A DNA stretch of 64,000 bases from Lasiodiplodia sp. COLG20. Lineage: Eukaryota; Ascomycota; Dothideomycetes; Botryosphaeriales; Botryosphaeriaceae. This document shows positions 34,601-45,590 of the stretch, one piece after another. Numbering within the stretch: position 1 is the first letter of the stretch; the number at the start of each line of letters is the position of its first letter. The position numbers were made by a program, and so were the translations under genes. The stretch is taken from NCBI GenBank assembly GCA_009801085.1, contig VNWV01000001.1:7626001-7690000 (forward strand). Reading direction: 5' to 3'. The notes beneath the pieces were generated by a model. That model searched no databases, was not told the origin of the DNA, and saw nothing but the letters and a program-made list of their open reading frames with translations.

Positions 34601-35958
34601 GGGAAGTCATAACATCGTTCATAGCATTCGTCACAGGGGATGGCGTCAAATTAGTGCTTTGCCGGGGCACAGGCGAGTGTGAGGTAGGGGTGTGGTAACC
34701 GCTCCTGTACCCATCCTCATTATATGGAGCCGGTGAGGGACTTCTGCTTATCTGGTAGGGAGACGGCGAAGGTGCCCTGTTCGCTTGAGAGTGTAGTACG
34801 CGGTGTGGAGGAGGCGGAGGTGGGGGTGGAGACGCTTCGCCAATTTCGTCCTCGAAGGGAGCCGGGGAAGGTCCGCGGGACGGTGATCGATAGTAGTATT
34901 GCTGCGAGTCCGGTCCAGGGGAGGCCGAAGGCGAATAGGCCTGATACTGCTGCCGTGGCGTAGTCGGATGCATCCCAGGAGAAGGGGGATAATATTGTTG
35001 CTGATACGGCGAAGGAGAAGGACCTCGAGAATACGCCTGGTACTGTTGGGGAGCGGGGGAGGCAGCTCGATACTGTTGTGGAGGAGCAGGTGAAGCAGCT
35101 CGGTATTGTTGCGGAGGAGCAGGTGAAGCAGCACGATACTGCTGTGGCGGTGCGGGAGACGGTGCGCGATAGTGCTGGGGTGGTCCTGGAGAAACCGCGC
35201 GCGGACTTGCCCGATAATCGGCAGGTTGTGGAGGAGCGGGTGACACTGCACGATAGTGGGCATGTTCCTGTCTTGGAGGCAACGGCGAGGGCGCCCGGTG
35301 TCTCAAGTTGGACGCATTACGCTCTGGCAGAGGCGGGATTCGAGCAACGCTCTCGATTGAATTCCTGGGTGACGGGTTCGGGCTCGGTCCCGGCGGTTTG
35401 GCGTGCTTCATGGATGAATAGGGCTTGTGTCTCCGCTGGCTATCGGCATGGCCGGACGTCCCTGACTTCTCCTGCCGCTCGCGGGCATGGGCAACAGGAT
35501 TCGGCTGGCCAGCGTTGTAGTAGGCCTGAAAGGGCTTCCTGTACGTGCTCTTCTGCTTCTGTGGAACCGGCTTCTGAGCGGCAGCATTTGTCCCCGACCG
35601 CGACATGCCTCCTGCATTTGCCGTGCTGCTACGTGGGGCTCCCGGCCATTGGCTCTCATCCAGCAGTTCGACAAAGTTGGATGGAAAAAGGCCAACCGCG
35701 CGCCTATCGCGCTTCAAGCGCCCCATCCACCACTGGCCATCACCGGCATTCAGGCACTCGATCAGATCGCCTTCTATGAAACCGAGGTCGCGTTTGGTCT
35801 GTTGGGAGGCAAACGGAAGCGTCAGCGAGGGCCGCGCTTTCCAAGGGGCGTGAGTCAGTTGCTCCGGGGAAGTGCAGCTTTACCTCTCCTCCCCACGAGT
35901 ATATGGCCTTGCACCAGCAGGGAAACTTGGTGGGCAGCGGGGGCGCGGCCGGCGGCAT
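31672..35958 (-). CDS. cyk3: Cytokinesis protein 3 (SH3 + transglutaminase-like)
   Basis: Three exons on the minus strand: 35958-35884, 35798-32400 and 32343-31672, with GT-AG introns of 85 and 56 nt. The product is 1381 residues. The first splice completes an SH3 domain (~13-72: CKAIYSWGGE, DLGFIEGDLIECLNAGDGQWWMG, AVGLFPSNFVE). A ~600-residue disordered Pro/Ser/Gln-rich region follows, with 11-residue repeats (QQYRAASPAPP type). The transglutaminase-like domain contains RLRAIFTWVSERIAWEEDF, Cys932 in SKRGCSEEIAVLV, His975 in HPNHWWNAV and Asp990 in RIMDCSLAN. The last splice gives GKKGLMHSIKSNPHPLVFALPLTH and a C-terminal conserved region. In yeasts Cyk3 acts at the division site with the actomyosin ring and Inn1/Hof1 to promote septum formation; the same role at fungal septa is inferred. 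The open frame alone gives wrong N- and C-termini. Confidence 0.93.
35041..35190 (-). repeat. 33-bp tandem repeat coding QQYRAASPAPP units
   Basis: Inside cyk3. Four to five adjacent units of 33 bases encode QQYRAASPAPP with small variants (QHYRAPSPAPP at one edge, QQYQAYS at the other). The DNA copies are nearly identical in the centre, which points to recent slippage or unequal exchange. Confidence 0.8.
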
Positions 35959-37131
35959 GGTGGTGGGCGTCAAACAGAGCGGCGGACGGGCGGCGGTGCA
36001 ACTGGGCGAATCGCGAAGCTATACCGCCAGGAACACTCTCCAAGCAGCAGCTGACCTCGCCATGCGGCAGCGGGGTTTCGGGAGCGGTCGAGCGGTTGGG
36101 ACGGCTGCAGAAAGAGCGACGGCGGCGGACAGCGAATGGAAGCCCCCAGGATGCAGGCGGCGGCGGTGCTGAGTGGGTGCTGGCGGTGGACGGACGTGGC
36201 CCTGCGATGCAGCAGGACGAAGTTCCGGGCGGTGTTTACCTACTTCCTGACTGGGTGACGACGAATTTAGCGCGCAAGGCGGCTCACCGCCCGCCCATGC
36301 CTGCGCATCCGGGGTCTCGCTGCAGGCCAAGCCGCCAGGACTCCTCCCGTCAGCTGCAAACACATCAACTCCCGCGTGGTAGCCGCCACGGTTGCTCCGG
36401 CTGCCGCTGCCGTCGCACTGCGCCGCGAATCACGAAACCGTCTGCCTGTTGCTCTGGTCCCCGGCCGCCTTTGCGGCGCAGCCCAACCGCGCAGCCCTGC
36501 GAGGCTGCTTCAAAATACCTAATCGTTGCAACAATCAGAGTTGAAGCCTTCGTACGGGCGTAAGATCCCACGGCCGTGCTGTGTCAACAAAGTTTGCGGA
36601 CAGCATCTTCGAGAGTATAACTTTAGGCGAACCAGCCCTGCACCTACCGAGATCTATCTTGCGCGGAGTTATCTCCCCTTGCAGCCGAGGTGGATCGTAG
36701 CCCAATGTTCAGATCCCCTTACGTCACCCGCCTCCCCAGCACCGCACACAGACCCTGTTCAAAATAGCAACACGGACCAAGTGCTAGCAAGCCTCAGAAA
36801 ACGGCGATGGGCGCGGTCAAATTTCATGTGCCATGACCGACTCTTGGTTTGTTGCGGTATTATCGTCTTCACTTCTGCATCAGAGCCACGCAAGCCAGTT
36901 TCTGCGCATGTCGACAATATCTTCTTCCTGAGAGACTAGATAGCAGCACTACTCGTTTCTACATTAGTCTTGTGCAGTAAACTCGGCGCTAAGCTATCAA
37001 GGACTTGCATAACAAAAACCTGGGTATCTGTCGTAAATCAAGAGCTGATCCTCCGCAAACCCCGTGTCTACTCTATCACGCATATCCCGTCTCTCATGCA
37101 TTTGCCGACGCCGCCTTGCCGCCCTTCCGCA
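35959..37131. other. Spacer between xrn1 3' end and cyk3 promoter
   Basis: 1.17 kb between tandem minus-strand genes. The cyk3-proximal ~550 bases are GC-rich with overlapping spurious open frames. The remainder is AT-richer and likely includes the xrn1 3' UTR. No additional gene recognised. Confidence 0.5.
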
Positions 37132-40100
37132 CTACTGAGCCTGGGCAGCCGCACCACCACGACCACCCCTACCGGCACCACGGTTGCCACGGAATCCACG
37201 ACCCCTACCTCGGCCGCCACGGAACGCGTTCGCATCCAGCGTTGCCGGCGGAGGCACACTCGCGTAGCTCTGAGGTCGGAAGTTGGGGTTGTTCCTGACG
37301 ACACCCTCCCCTGGATCGCTGTTGTCGATGACAGTGAATCCCTGTTGATTGCTGCCTCCGCGGCCACGGCCGCCGCGACCTCCGAAGTTGTTGTTCCCGC
37401 GGCCACGAGGTGTGAAGCCGTTGGCGCCGCCCCGACCACGCTGCGCGCCGTTGGCAGGCCCGTTGGGTGGCCCGTTACGGATCGGTAGCTCATATTGCTG
37501 TCCGTTCTGCTCAATGGCGCTTCCGTTCTGCTGCGCTTGTGGCGTGATTCCGCCGCGTCCACGACCGCGGAAGTTGCCCCGGTTCTGGCCAGCTACGGCG
37601 CCTCGGAATGAACCACTCAGTGGCGCTGGCGCATCGGCAGGAACTAGCTGGGTCTGACCAGCAATACCGTAGGCAGCGTTCTGGACAGTCAGGGGCTGGA
37701 AAGTAGATTGTGGCCGTTTCGCGTTGCCAGCCAACGACATGGCAATGCATTGCTTGTCCGTAAGGTTAAGCACAGACGTAGCCGGAACAGTAGATCCGCG
37801 GAAGGGCGAGCAACGTTCGCCGAGAGAAGTCCCACTCATGAACGATGTGTCGAAAACAACATCCAGAAGAGTCGTCCTTGGAGTTCGTGTCATGCCAACA
37901 ATGGTACCGCGCTGCCCGATGGGAACCCTGCCAGAATCTTGGACGTAGACGATCCGATCGCCAAGAGAAAACCTCTGCCCACCAATCTGCTGTTCAGCAT
38001 CCGAAGGCCTAAGAAGCGCCTGGCGAGGAACTCCCTTGATCTTCTTGCCCTCGGTTTGAGGCCCATTGTCGCGGCTATAGTCTGCCGCCTTCTCGATCTC
38101 CTTGACAACATCCGAGTCGAGCTGCTCGGCCTCAAGGGGCACCTTCTCAAATTTCTTCGACTCAATCGACTTCAGCCATGCGCCGATCTCTTTCATCTTT
38201 TGCTTGGCAATTTCCGGAGGATAGAAATCCGTATCCTCGTAGATGTCTCCCTTCGGATTGGCCTGGAGAACAGCAAAGAACTCTGGAAACTGGATCATGT
38301 ACTGCGTGATTAGGTCAATGGCCTTCGGGCTATACTCCCATCCGGTTTCACCCTTGCGAGAGTACCCAAGGACCTTGAGCTTCTTCGCCTCGAACTTTAG
38401 GTTCAAGCCCAAATTGAGACGAAGTCCACTCGAGTTGACCGAGAGCGACGATGTGACCCTGCTCAGAGCGAGCGGGTTCATCTGCAGCTGCCGAGCGACG
38501 GCGTAGGACGGGCGGTAGTTCGCCTGAGATTCCGCCTTCTTGACAATCTGCTTTCCAAAGTCTTGCTCCTTTCCTTTCGCGACAAGAACCCAAGCCTCTG
38601 CCTTTCCACTGGCATGTCCCAGTACCTCGAGCGGACGGCCGTAGGCGAATTCACCAAGGAAAAACGCTCTGGATCCGACCGGGAACTCTTCTTCAATGGG
38701 GACAGCAGCCTTCTCCAAGAAACGCTGGTCCTCACTCACAACTTCATCCACGATCGTCTGAGTCGCGAAGTCCGTCTCCTGGCCAGGGATAATGCCGTAC
38801 TCCTTGACGGTAGCTCCCTCATCGGTCTTCCTCAATCCCTTCAGCATCTCGACGTGCACCAGTGATTCAACGTCACCAATGTCTGTGGCAAGACGCTTGC
38901 TGTAGAAGGACTCGATGCGGTTGGCCTTCTTCTTCCAGTCCGAGATCTCCCGGGGGCCATGAGGGATCGAGATCACCTGCCCGTTCTCCTCCACATAGTC
39001 GAACAATTCGTCTGACACCTTGACAACCTTGGCTTCCTGAAGGAAGGGGTAGCCAACATGAACGGCTTTGCCAAGCTTCTTCTGCGCGCTCGAAGCTTTG
39101 TTGCGCTCCTCAGTCTCCAGGAGACTGACGACCATACTTTCGTTTCTGCTCTCCTGTTGGAACACGCTAACGCCATGGAAGGCTAGCGCTCCATGGAAAG
39201 GCAGAACCTTCAAGCTTGGGAAACCGGCAAGGGCATCGATGCCCATTTTGACTCCATCGACGAGTCCAATGTAGACCTCGAGACCGTCCATCGTGGGCAG
39301 TTCAAAGATGTTCTCGACACATCGACAATGTGCAAGATCCGGGAAAACTCCGGCTAATGATGACGGGTAAACATAATCAAGATCAGGCTGATAAGTGAAC
39401 TTGAGCGTGACTCCGAATTCGTTCCGGTTCTTTTCGTCAGGTGAGAGCAGATGATCCTTGGTAGCCATTGCAGGAAGCAATCGCTTCTCATCAATGAACG
39501 GAATCTTCACGACAGCCTCCCATTCTTGCTTCTTGCCGTTCATATCCAATTCAAAATCTCTAGGATAGAAATCGATGATAGGAGAATCCTGGTTAGTCAT
39601 CAAGTCGTGATACGCGGTTGGGACAATGGATTTGCTTCGATCCGGAAGCACACCCATCAACTGCTGGTAAGGGCGGAAAGGTTGGCCAAGCTTAAAGTTG
39701 AGGTCGGCCTTCAAGCCCTCCTTCACATCTGCTACCTGTCAGCACTGAAGGGCCATGTAAAAAAGGCGCGGTGAATAAGTCTTACCTGAAATCATGGGCG
39801 CATAGTGGTAGCCATAGTACCATGGCCAAGAGGCCACGCCACGGTAGTAGTAGAAGAGAACCCATTGCAGACCTTGCACATAGTTCTCCGTCAGCTTTCG
39901 CAGTTCTTCTTTGTCATCCAAGCCCCAGTGTAGCTTCGACTTGTAGTAGTTGTCCTTCCAGGCGTGGAACTTCTCGTCATATTTCTTCTTCATCTCTGCC
40001 TGGGCTTCGTCCGGCGAAACGTCCTCGATCTGAGCGTTGTCGTAACGCTTGAGCACGCGGAGAATGGCGTTCTGCGCCTCCTCGTCTTCCTCCTCCTCAT

Positions 40101-41543
40101 CATCATCGTCATCCATGAGGCTTGGCGGAAACGCCACCTGAAGATGGCGCTCGCCCTGGTCGTCTTCCAGAGTCTTCCATTGCAAATGGAGACTATCTGC
40201 CAGCTCTTCCACGAACTTTCGATCGCTGGCTGGCAGATCTGAAGGGAGGTCCAAAGGCTCGGCTGCGCCGTTGGGAGAACGACTGTTGACATACTGACGT
40301 ATAGTCTTGTAGACCTCTTTCTGACGCGTAGTCATGATAATCTTTCCGCGCTTTTTCGTGCGCTCCATGACGTCCTCGCGACCCATCTGCTTGCCCTTGA
40401 ACCAAGTGGCATCGGCATTCTCTGCCTCGAAGAAACGGTATTCCACATGAGAAAGCTCATCCAAAAGTATCGCCAACCGCTCCAGATTGATGACACCACC
40501 CTCGTTGATGTAACCCTTAGCTTTTGGCAAGACCTTCTTGTAAACGTTGAACATGAGCGCTAAGGCGCCCTCGTTGATATGCAAATGCGGTAGATTGGGA
40601 AGGAAATCGTTTCCAACAAAGAAAGCCATGAGGATGAAGTCGTCAATAACGCGTTCCATGTCGAATGGGAAATCCAAAGCGCCAGGCTCTTCCAGCTCTT
40701 GGAACTCGAGCTCCAAGTACTCGCGCACAATGCAAAGATGCATAAGATAGAAATTCTGGTGCTCCAGCTCCTTGGACTTCTTCTGGTTCTGCCGACCGAA
40801 TGTGACTTCCTCTCTGAGCAAGCAGAAGTGCGGGTCGTGACTGAGAAGGCCAAGCATAATGAGATCGGCGTCCAGGCCGTACAGACAGTGGCGGACATTA
40901 GGGTCGTAGCCAGGCTGTGATTTCGCCTGGCGAATGTACTCCATGATCTTGTGCTCGCCCTCGCCGGGAACTTCGTGGCCGGAGAGAACGACTTCGACGC
41001 CCTGCCAGTCGACGTCCTCCGAGACCTTCTTGTTGATAAAATATTTCAGGTGCTGAGTTAGCCTGGCCATAAACTCGGTACCAGGCGTGATGCAGTTGCT
41101 GTCAAAGGCAGCCTCCTTCGGCATTTCCACACCCTCTCTGATCGCCTTTTCCCTGGCAGTCTCGGCATCCAGGGCGGTCCTGAAACGACGGGCACGTTGC
41201 TGGTTCATCTTGGCGCGAGGGGCGACACCGTCGATGGCCATGAAGAAAAGCTTCTGGGGCTTGATCTTGCCGAAAAGATGCTCGATGTAGTTGAAGATGG
41301 CGATGAACATCTTGTCTTCGGACATGCGATGCGTCGGCGAGTCAGAGTCATTGTGCGTGCAGTTGTGGATGATGCCGTTCATATCAAGCTAGACGTCACC
41401 ATCAGCGCATTGGACAGAAGTGAGGACGTGGCGGGGGGGCATACATAGAGGCAGTCGAACTCCGGTATCCGGTTTTCGGCAATGAGCTGCGAAATGGCCG
41501 GATAGCGTTCGGACATCCATCTGAAGAACTTGGGGACACCCAT
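37132..41543 (-). CDS. xrn1: 5'-3' exoribonuclease Xrn1
   Basis: Exons on the minus strand: 41543-41445, 41388-39786, 39728-37132; GT-AG introns of 56 and 57 nt; 1432 residues. The start MGVPKFFRWMSERYPAI is the invariant Xrn N-terminus. Catalytic-core motifs include YLDMNGIIHNC with Asp35, EVPGEGEHKIMEYIR, LYGLDADLIMLGLL and FILMAFFVGNDFLP. The second splice gives APMISDVKEGLKADLNFKLGQPF, a conserved Xrn1 junction, which decided between several nearby AG acceptors. After the core come the PAZ/Tudor-like and winged-helix regions and an SH3-like part (RIVYVQDSGRVPIGQRGTIVG). These extra domains and the absence of the Xrn2/Rat1 zinc-knuckle architecture identify the cytoplasmic paralogue. The ~180-residue tail is RGG/Gly/Gln-rich. 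Xrn1 degrades decapped mRNA 5' to 3'. It is divergently arranged with hat2. Confidence 0.97.
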
Positions 41544-41984
41544 GATGCTGGTGAAAGGTAGGTGAGGTCAAGAATGTATCCAGCGAATGCCGGCGGAGCT
41601 GTAAGGCTGATTGACGACAGCTAGCAGTGACAGGAGGACTGCGGGCGGAACTCGAAAGAAAGGCCCAGCCTTTGCGGGGCTACAGCCACGGAGGGGGAGG
41701 TGTGAGAGAAAACGGGGGTATCGAGAGTCGCGACACGGAGTCTTCGAAGAGAGGAAGGGAAGCGATGCGGCGGCGGCGGCGACTCTTAAGGTAACATCAT
41801 CAGCCGGGCAGAAGTGCAACCGGCGCGCGCAGATCGCCGCGGATTAGCCATCGAGTCCGTGCTCCCGCGACCCAGCTTAACGCGACCCAGCGCGTCACGC
41901 TCTTCAAAGCTGCCCGCCGCTGCACCCACAGCTTCCATCTTACCCAACCCACTCTCTACCAACCCCCAATTGCGACCCGCAGCC
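41544..41984. promoter_or_regulatory. Shared divergent promoter, xrn1 / hat2
   Basis: 441 bases separate the two start codons. The middle is GC-rich (cggcggcggcgac near 41770) and no TATA-like element is obvious, as is usual for divergent housekeeping pairs. Whether the two genes are co-regulated cannot be read from the sequence. Confidence 0.5.
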
Positions 41985-43510
41985 ATGGACGAGCACATGA
42001 GCGGTAAGTGCGCCGCCTAAACACCTCTTTCCACCGCGCTCCGCTCTGCTAGCCCTGTTCGCACATTTGTGCGCGGCTTCGGCGGCCATGGTCAGCTTTA
42101 CTGACACCTCGGATGACCGCAGACGTCGATCAGCAACGCGAGGAGGAGCAGCTGGAGGCCAAGATTGCGAACGAGGAATACAAGATCTGGAAGAAGAATT
42201 CAGTATGGCTCTACGACATGCTCTATGCGTAAGTTTTGCGCCTTCTTTTCTTTTGCGCGCTCCGCTCACACCTCGTAGTCGCGCCCTGGAGTGGCCTACT
42301 CTCACCGCGCAATGGCTTCCGGACAAGAGAGAGGTTCCAGGCTCGAACCTCGCCCAGCATCGCATTCTCTTCGGCACGAACACGTCGGACCAGGCGCTGA
42401 ACTATCTCCAAATCGCGACCATTGAAATCCCTACCATGCAGACCCCGGAGCCTGCGGAATATGACGAGCAGAAGGGCGAGATTGGCGGCCACGGTGCTGG
42501 GAAGAAGGGATCCTTCGGTTTCAACGTTATCCAGCGCATCAACCACCCCGGCGAGATCAACAAGGCCCGCTACCAGCCCCAGAACCCGAACATCATTGCG
42601 ACCATGTGCACAGACGGCCGAGTTCTGGTGTTCGACCGGACCAAGCACAGCATCAACCCCGATGTAAATGGCACTGTGAAACCTGACATGGAATTGAAGG
42701 GTCACTCTGAGGAGGGTTTCGGTCTGAGTTGGAGTCCGCACGTTGAAGGCCAAGTTGTTACTGGCTCTCAAGACGCTACTGTCCGTCTATGGGACACCAA
42801 GGCTGGATTCAGCAAGAGCAGCCCCGTCATCTCGCCGTCGCGTACCTTTACCCACCATGCTGCCTGCGTCAACGATGTTCAGCACCACCCGCTACACCAG
42901 GACTGGATTGCCACCGTTTCGGACGACTTGACGCTTCAGATTCTAGACCTTCGCCAGGAGACTAACAAGAGAGGTCTCTACAGGAAGGAGACTCACACCG
43001 ACGCCGTCAACTGTGTTGCCTTCCACCCCGCATGGGAATCTATTGTCGTGACTGGTTCTGCGGATAAGACGGTTGCCATGTGGGACCTGCGTTGCTTGGA
43101 TAAGAAGATTCACAGTTTTGAGGGCCACACGCAAGCCGTCATGAACCTCGAGTGGCACCCCACCGATCACTCCATTCTAGCCAGCTCCAGTTACGATAAG
43201 CGCATTCTCATGTGGGATGCGAGCAAGATTGGCGAAGAACAGACGGAGGAAGAGGCTGAAGATGGCCCGCCCGAACTGTAAGTCCCATTCCCGATCGAAT
43301 GCTTTTTGAAAATTGTTAACGGTGTATTCCTACAGCCTCTTCATGCACGGTGGCTTCACCAACTCCGTCTGTGACTTTAGCTGGAACAAGAACGACCCCT
43401 GGGTTATGGTTGCCGCTGCTGAAGACAACCAGTTGCAGGTATTTAGGCCCGCAAGGACCATCGTGGAGGTACCGAAGAAGAAGGTTTCCAACCGCGATAT
43501 CTCGGAGTAA
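41985..43510 (+). CDS. hat2: Histone acetyltransferase type B subunit 2 / RBBP4-like WD40 protein
   Basis: Four exons: 41985-42003 (19 nt), 42123-42228, 42279-43277, 43336-43510; introns 119, 50 and 58 nt. The product is 432 residues. The spliced start MDEHMSDVDQQREEEQLEAKI leads into [35 protein letters not shown], the histone H4-binding N-terminal helix of the RBBP4/7-Msi1-Hat2 family. Six or seven WD repeats follow (LKGHSEEGFGLSWSP, GSQDATVRLWDT, SDDLTLQILDLR, GSADKTVAMWDLR, SSYDKRILMWDAS). The last exon supplies HGGFTNSVCDFSWNKNDPWVM. Hat2 binds Hat1 and presents histone H4 for Lys5/Lys12 acetylation. Close relatives serve CAF-1, Rpd3 and PRC2 complexes, so the subunit name rests on overall similarity and is slightly less certain than the family. 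Confidence 0.95.
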
Positions 43511-43938
43511 GGGTGAAAAGATCACAACTGCAACTGGCTGGTGCGAGCATGGCGTTCGGGAATGGGCTTGAATATTGCAGAGCTACTTTGCTCACGGCCG
43601 GAGAGGCGGGGTATAGTTTTGTTCTGCAGACATCATGGGGCAGCGTTTGTGAAAACAATAGGCAGATATCCCTGGAAACTTCAAAATAGGGTCCCAATTA
43701 TTGCATAATTCTCCAGTACCCACATTCTCTGCAGTGGAGGTATTGCCATAATCTGGGAAGCATGCGCTGTGCAAGCAGATGAGCTTTTCAGCACAGATAG
43801 AAGTAGTCAAGAATAGCGCATCAGCATTCTAGCGCGTACTTGGACCTGCACATTCACCTATATTTACACTTTTAACCATATGAATTTGTCCCGTTTGTCT
43901 ACCACTTCACTGATTCGCCACTACATATTGGCTCACGC
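43511..43938. other. Convergent 3' spacer, hat2 / ndufs6
   Basis: 428 bases between two converging stop codons, AT-rich to the right. It is presumably filled by the two 3' UTRs, which may overlap. No gene seen. Confidence 0.6.
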
Positions 43939-44910
43939 TCACCGCTGCTCCAGAGGCTTGTCAGTAACACTCTGACTGAACTCAACCTCTCCGGGCTGAC
44001 CGGTCGGGTCCAGCGGGTAAGAAATGGAATCCGAGGCCTCAATGGCCTTCCTGTGGTGTTCATGCGCCTGCAAACAAATCATGTTAGCGAAAAACCTTAA
44101 CGCAACGAAATACCAAAGATAGGCACAGATTTCACGCAGCATCAATGTGTTCGACGCTTTGATGTTCGCTGCTGCGTCTTCAGCACTGGTAGGAGTCTTA
44201 CAAAAGGAACACCGCAGTACGTGCACCAGCAAATCTTGGGCTTGTCAACGTTGATGAAGATCCTGGGGTGGCCGAGCGGACCGCCGCCGCCGTCGCACGA
44301 AACGGAGCGCTCTTTGGTCCAGCGGACGGGCTGCTTGTGGATGAGGTCGATGGCGGCGTGGGGGCGCGGCTAGATGAATTCAATCAAAGTCAGCGATTGA
44401 GTCCGTTCACACAACCCTCCGGCATAGAATCCTCGAATCGCCTCTTCATATAGCATTCCAATGCCCTTCCGATCCCACTCTTCCCCGCCTCGTCCATGAT
44501 CTCCATTTCCGCTGCCCACCTCCTTCCCTTTCCTCCCAATGCAAGCAGGCAATGAAACGTACCTGGTCCGCCATGATCGTCTGCTCGAAGCGCGGGCCAA
44601 CCATGGCGCGCTCGCGCGGGTTCTGGCTGCGACTCCACGTCACCTGGCGGTTGGGCGCCTGCTGGGTGCGGAGGGCCTCGGCCTGCTCGACGCTCTCCTG
44701 GAGCACCTGGTCGAAAGAGCCCTCGGACGACGTGGGCACGGCGTTCGTGGCCGAGACATTGGGCGCCGGGGCCTTGGGGTTGGGGTCGTTGGCGGGCACG
44801 TTGTCGACCGAGGGCGACGGCTGCTTGCTGGCGTAGGCGCGGACGGCGGCGACGCGGGGAGCGTTGGTGGCGGCGCGCAGCAGCGGCCGGAAGGTCGTAG
44901 GCCGGAGCAT
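43939..44910 (-). CDS. Mitochondrial complex I zinc-finger subunit (NDUFS6 type)
   Basis: Three exons on the minus strand: 44910-44563, 44369-44202, 44067-43939; introns 193 and 134 nt, longer than elsewhere in the window. The product is 214 residues. The N-terminus MLRPTTFRPLLRAATNAPRVAAVRAYASK is a typical mitochondrial presequence (Arg-rich, no acidic residues). The conserved core reads MADQPRPHAAIDLIHKQPVRW, then SCDGGGGPLGHPRIFINVDKPKICWCTYCGVPFAHEHHRK. The zf-CHCC ligands are Cys141, His150, Cys165 and Cys168. The C-terminus SYPLDPTG...VTDKPLEQR is typical of fungal versions. Both splice junctions join phase 0 and restore this core. NDUFS6 is a zinc-binding peripheral-arm subunit needed for late assembly of NADH:ubiquinone oxidoreductase. 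Its start is 680 bp from the divergent mpp6-like gene. Confidence 0.94.
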
Positions 44911-45590
44911 TGCGGGTTGTGTTGGCCGGGGTTGGTGGTTGTGGGGAGGAGTGGAGAGGGGGAGGGAGATGGTGACGTCCGAAGGGTTGGACGTGAAGCT
45001 GCGGCGTGCGTGATGGACTTCACCGGCGTTGCGGTTGGCTGTTTGCGGTGGTCTGTGCGCGAGCAATGAATGTAAAATGCTCTGGCAACAACAGCAGGTC
45101 TTGACTATTAAGGAGACCAAGTCTATTGCTCTGTGCTAATACCCTCCGCATCAGCAATTGATTAGTCTGGAGCATTCGGTCACTCCAATAAGGTGTCGAT
45201 GGTTCGCACTTCTGTAAGCTTCGAACAAGACAGTTTTGACACAATATTCTATTTTCTAGCCAGAATATCTAGCAATTAAAACCGGCATTTTTGGGCAATA
45301 TCTATGGTCCATAGTCACTTTTCTACACATGGGAACATGGTGCGCAGCCCCAGATCTTTCTAGGCGTGTGACTAAGCAGCTTGTCTTGTGTTCCGGGCCT
45401 TATCGATAACGCGACATTTGTTAGGTACGAAACCATCATTTTGCGGCAGCCGTCGTCTCCTCCGCAACTTACTCCGAGCTCACTTTCGAGTACTTCTGCG
45501 ACTCCCAAGACAACGCAGAAGATTTCGACTGCTAAGCGATCACCAAGCTCGACTTTATTCAAAGCTAGCTTACGTTACACCATCGCAGCC
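44911..45590. promoter_or_regulatory. Divergent promoter region, ndufs6 / mpp6-like
   Basis: 680 bases between two start codons. The outer parts are C/G-rich and the middle (about 45230-45320) is AT-rich. No TATA-like site or obvious repeat stands out. Confidence 0.5.
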
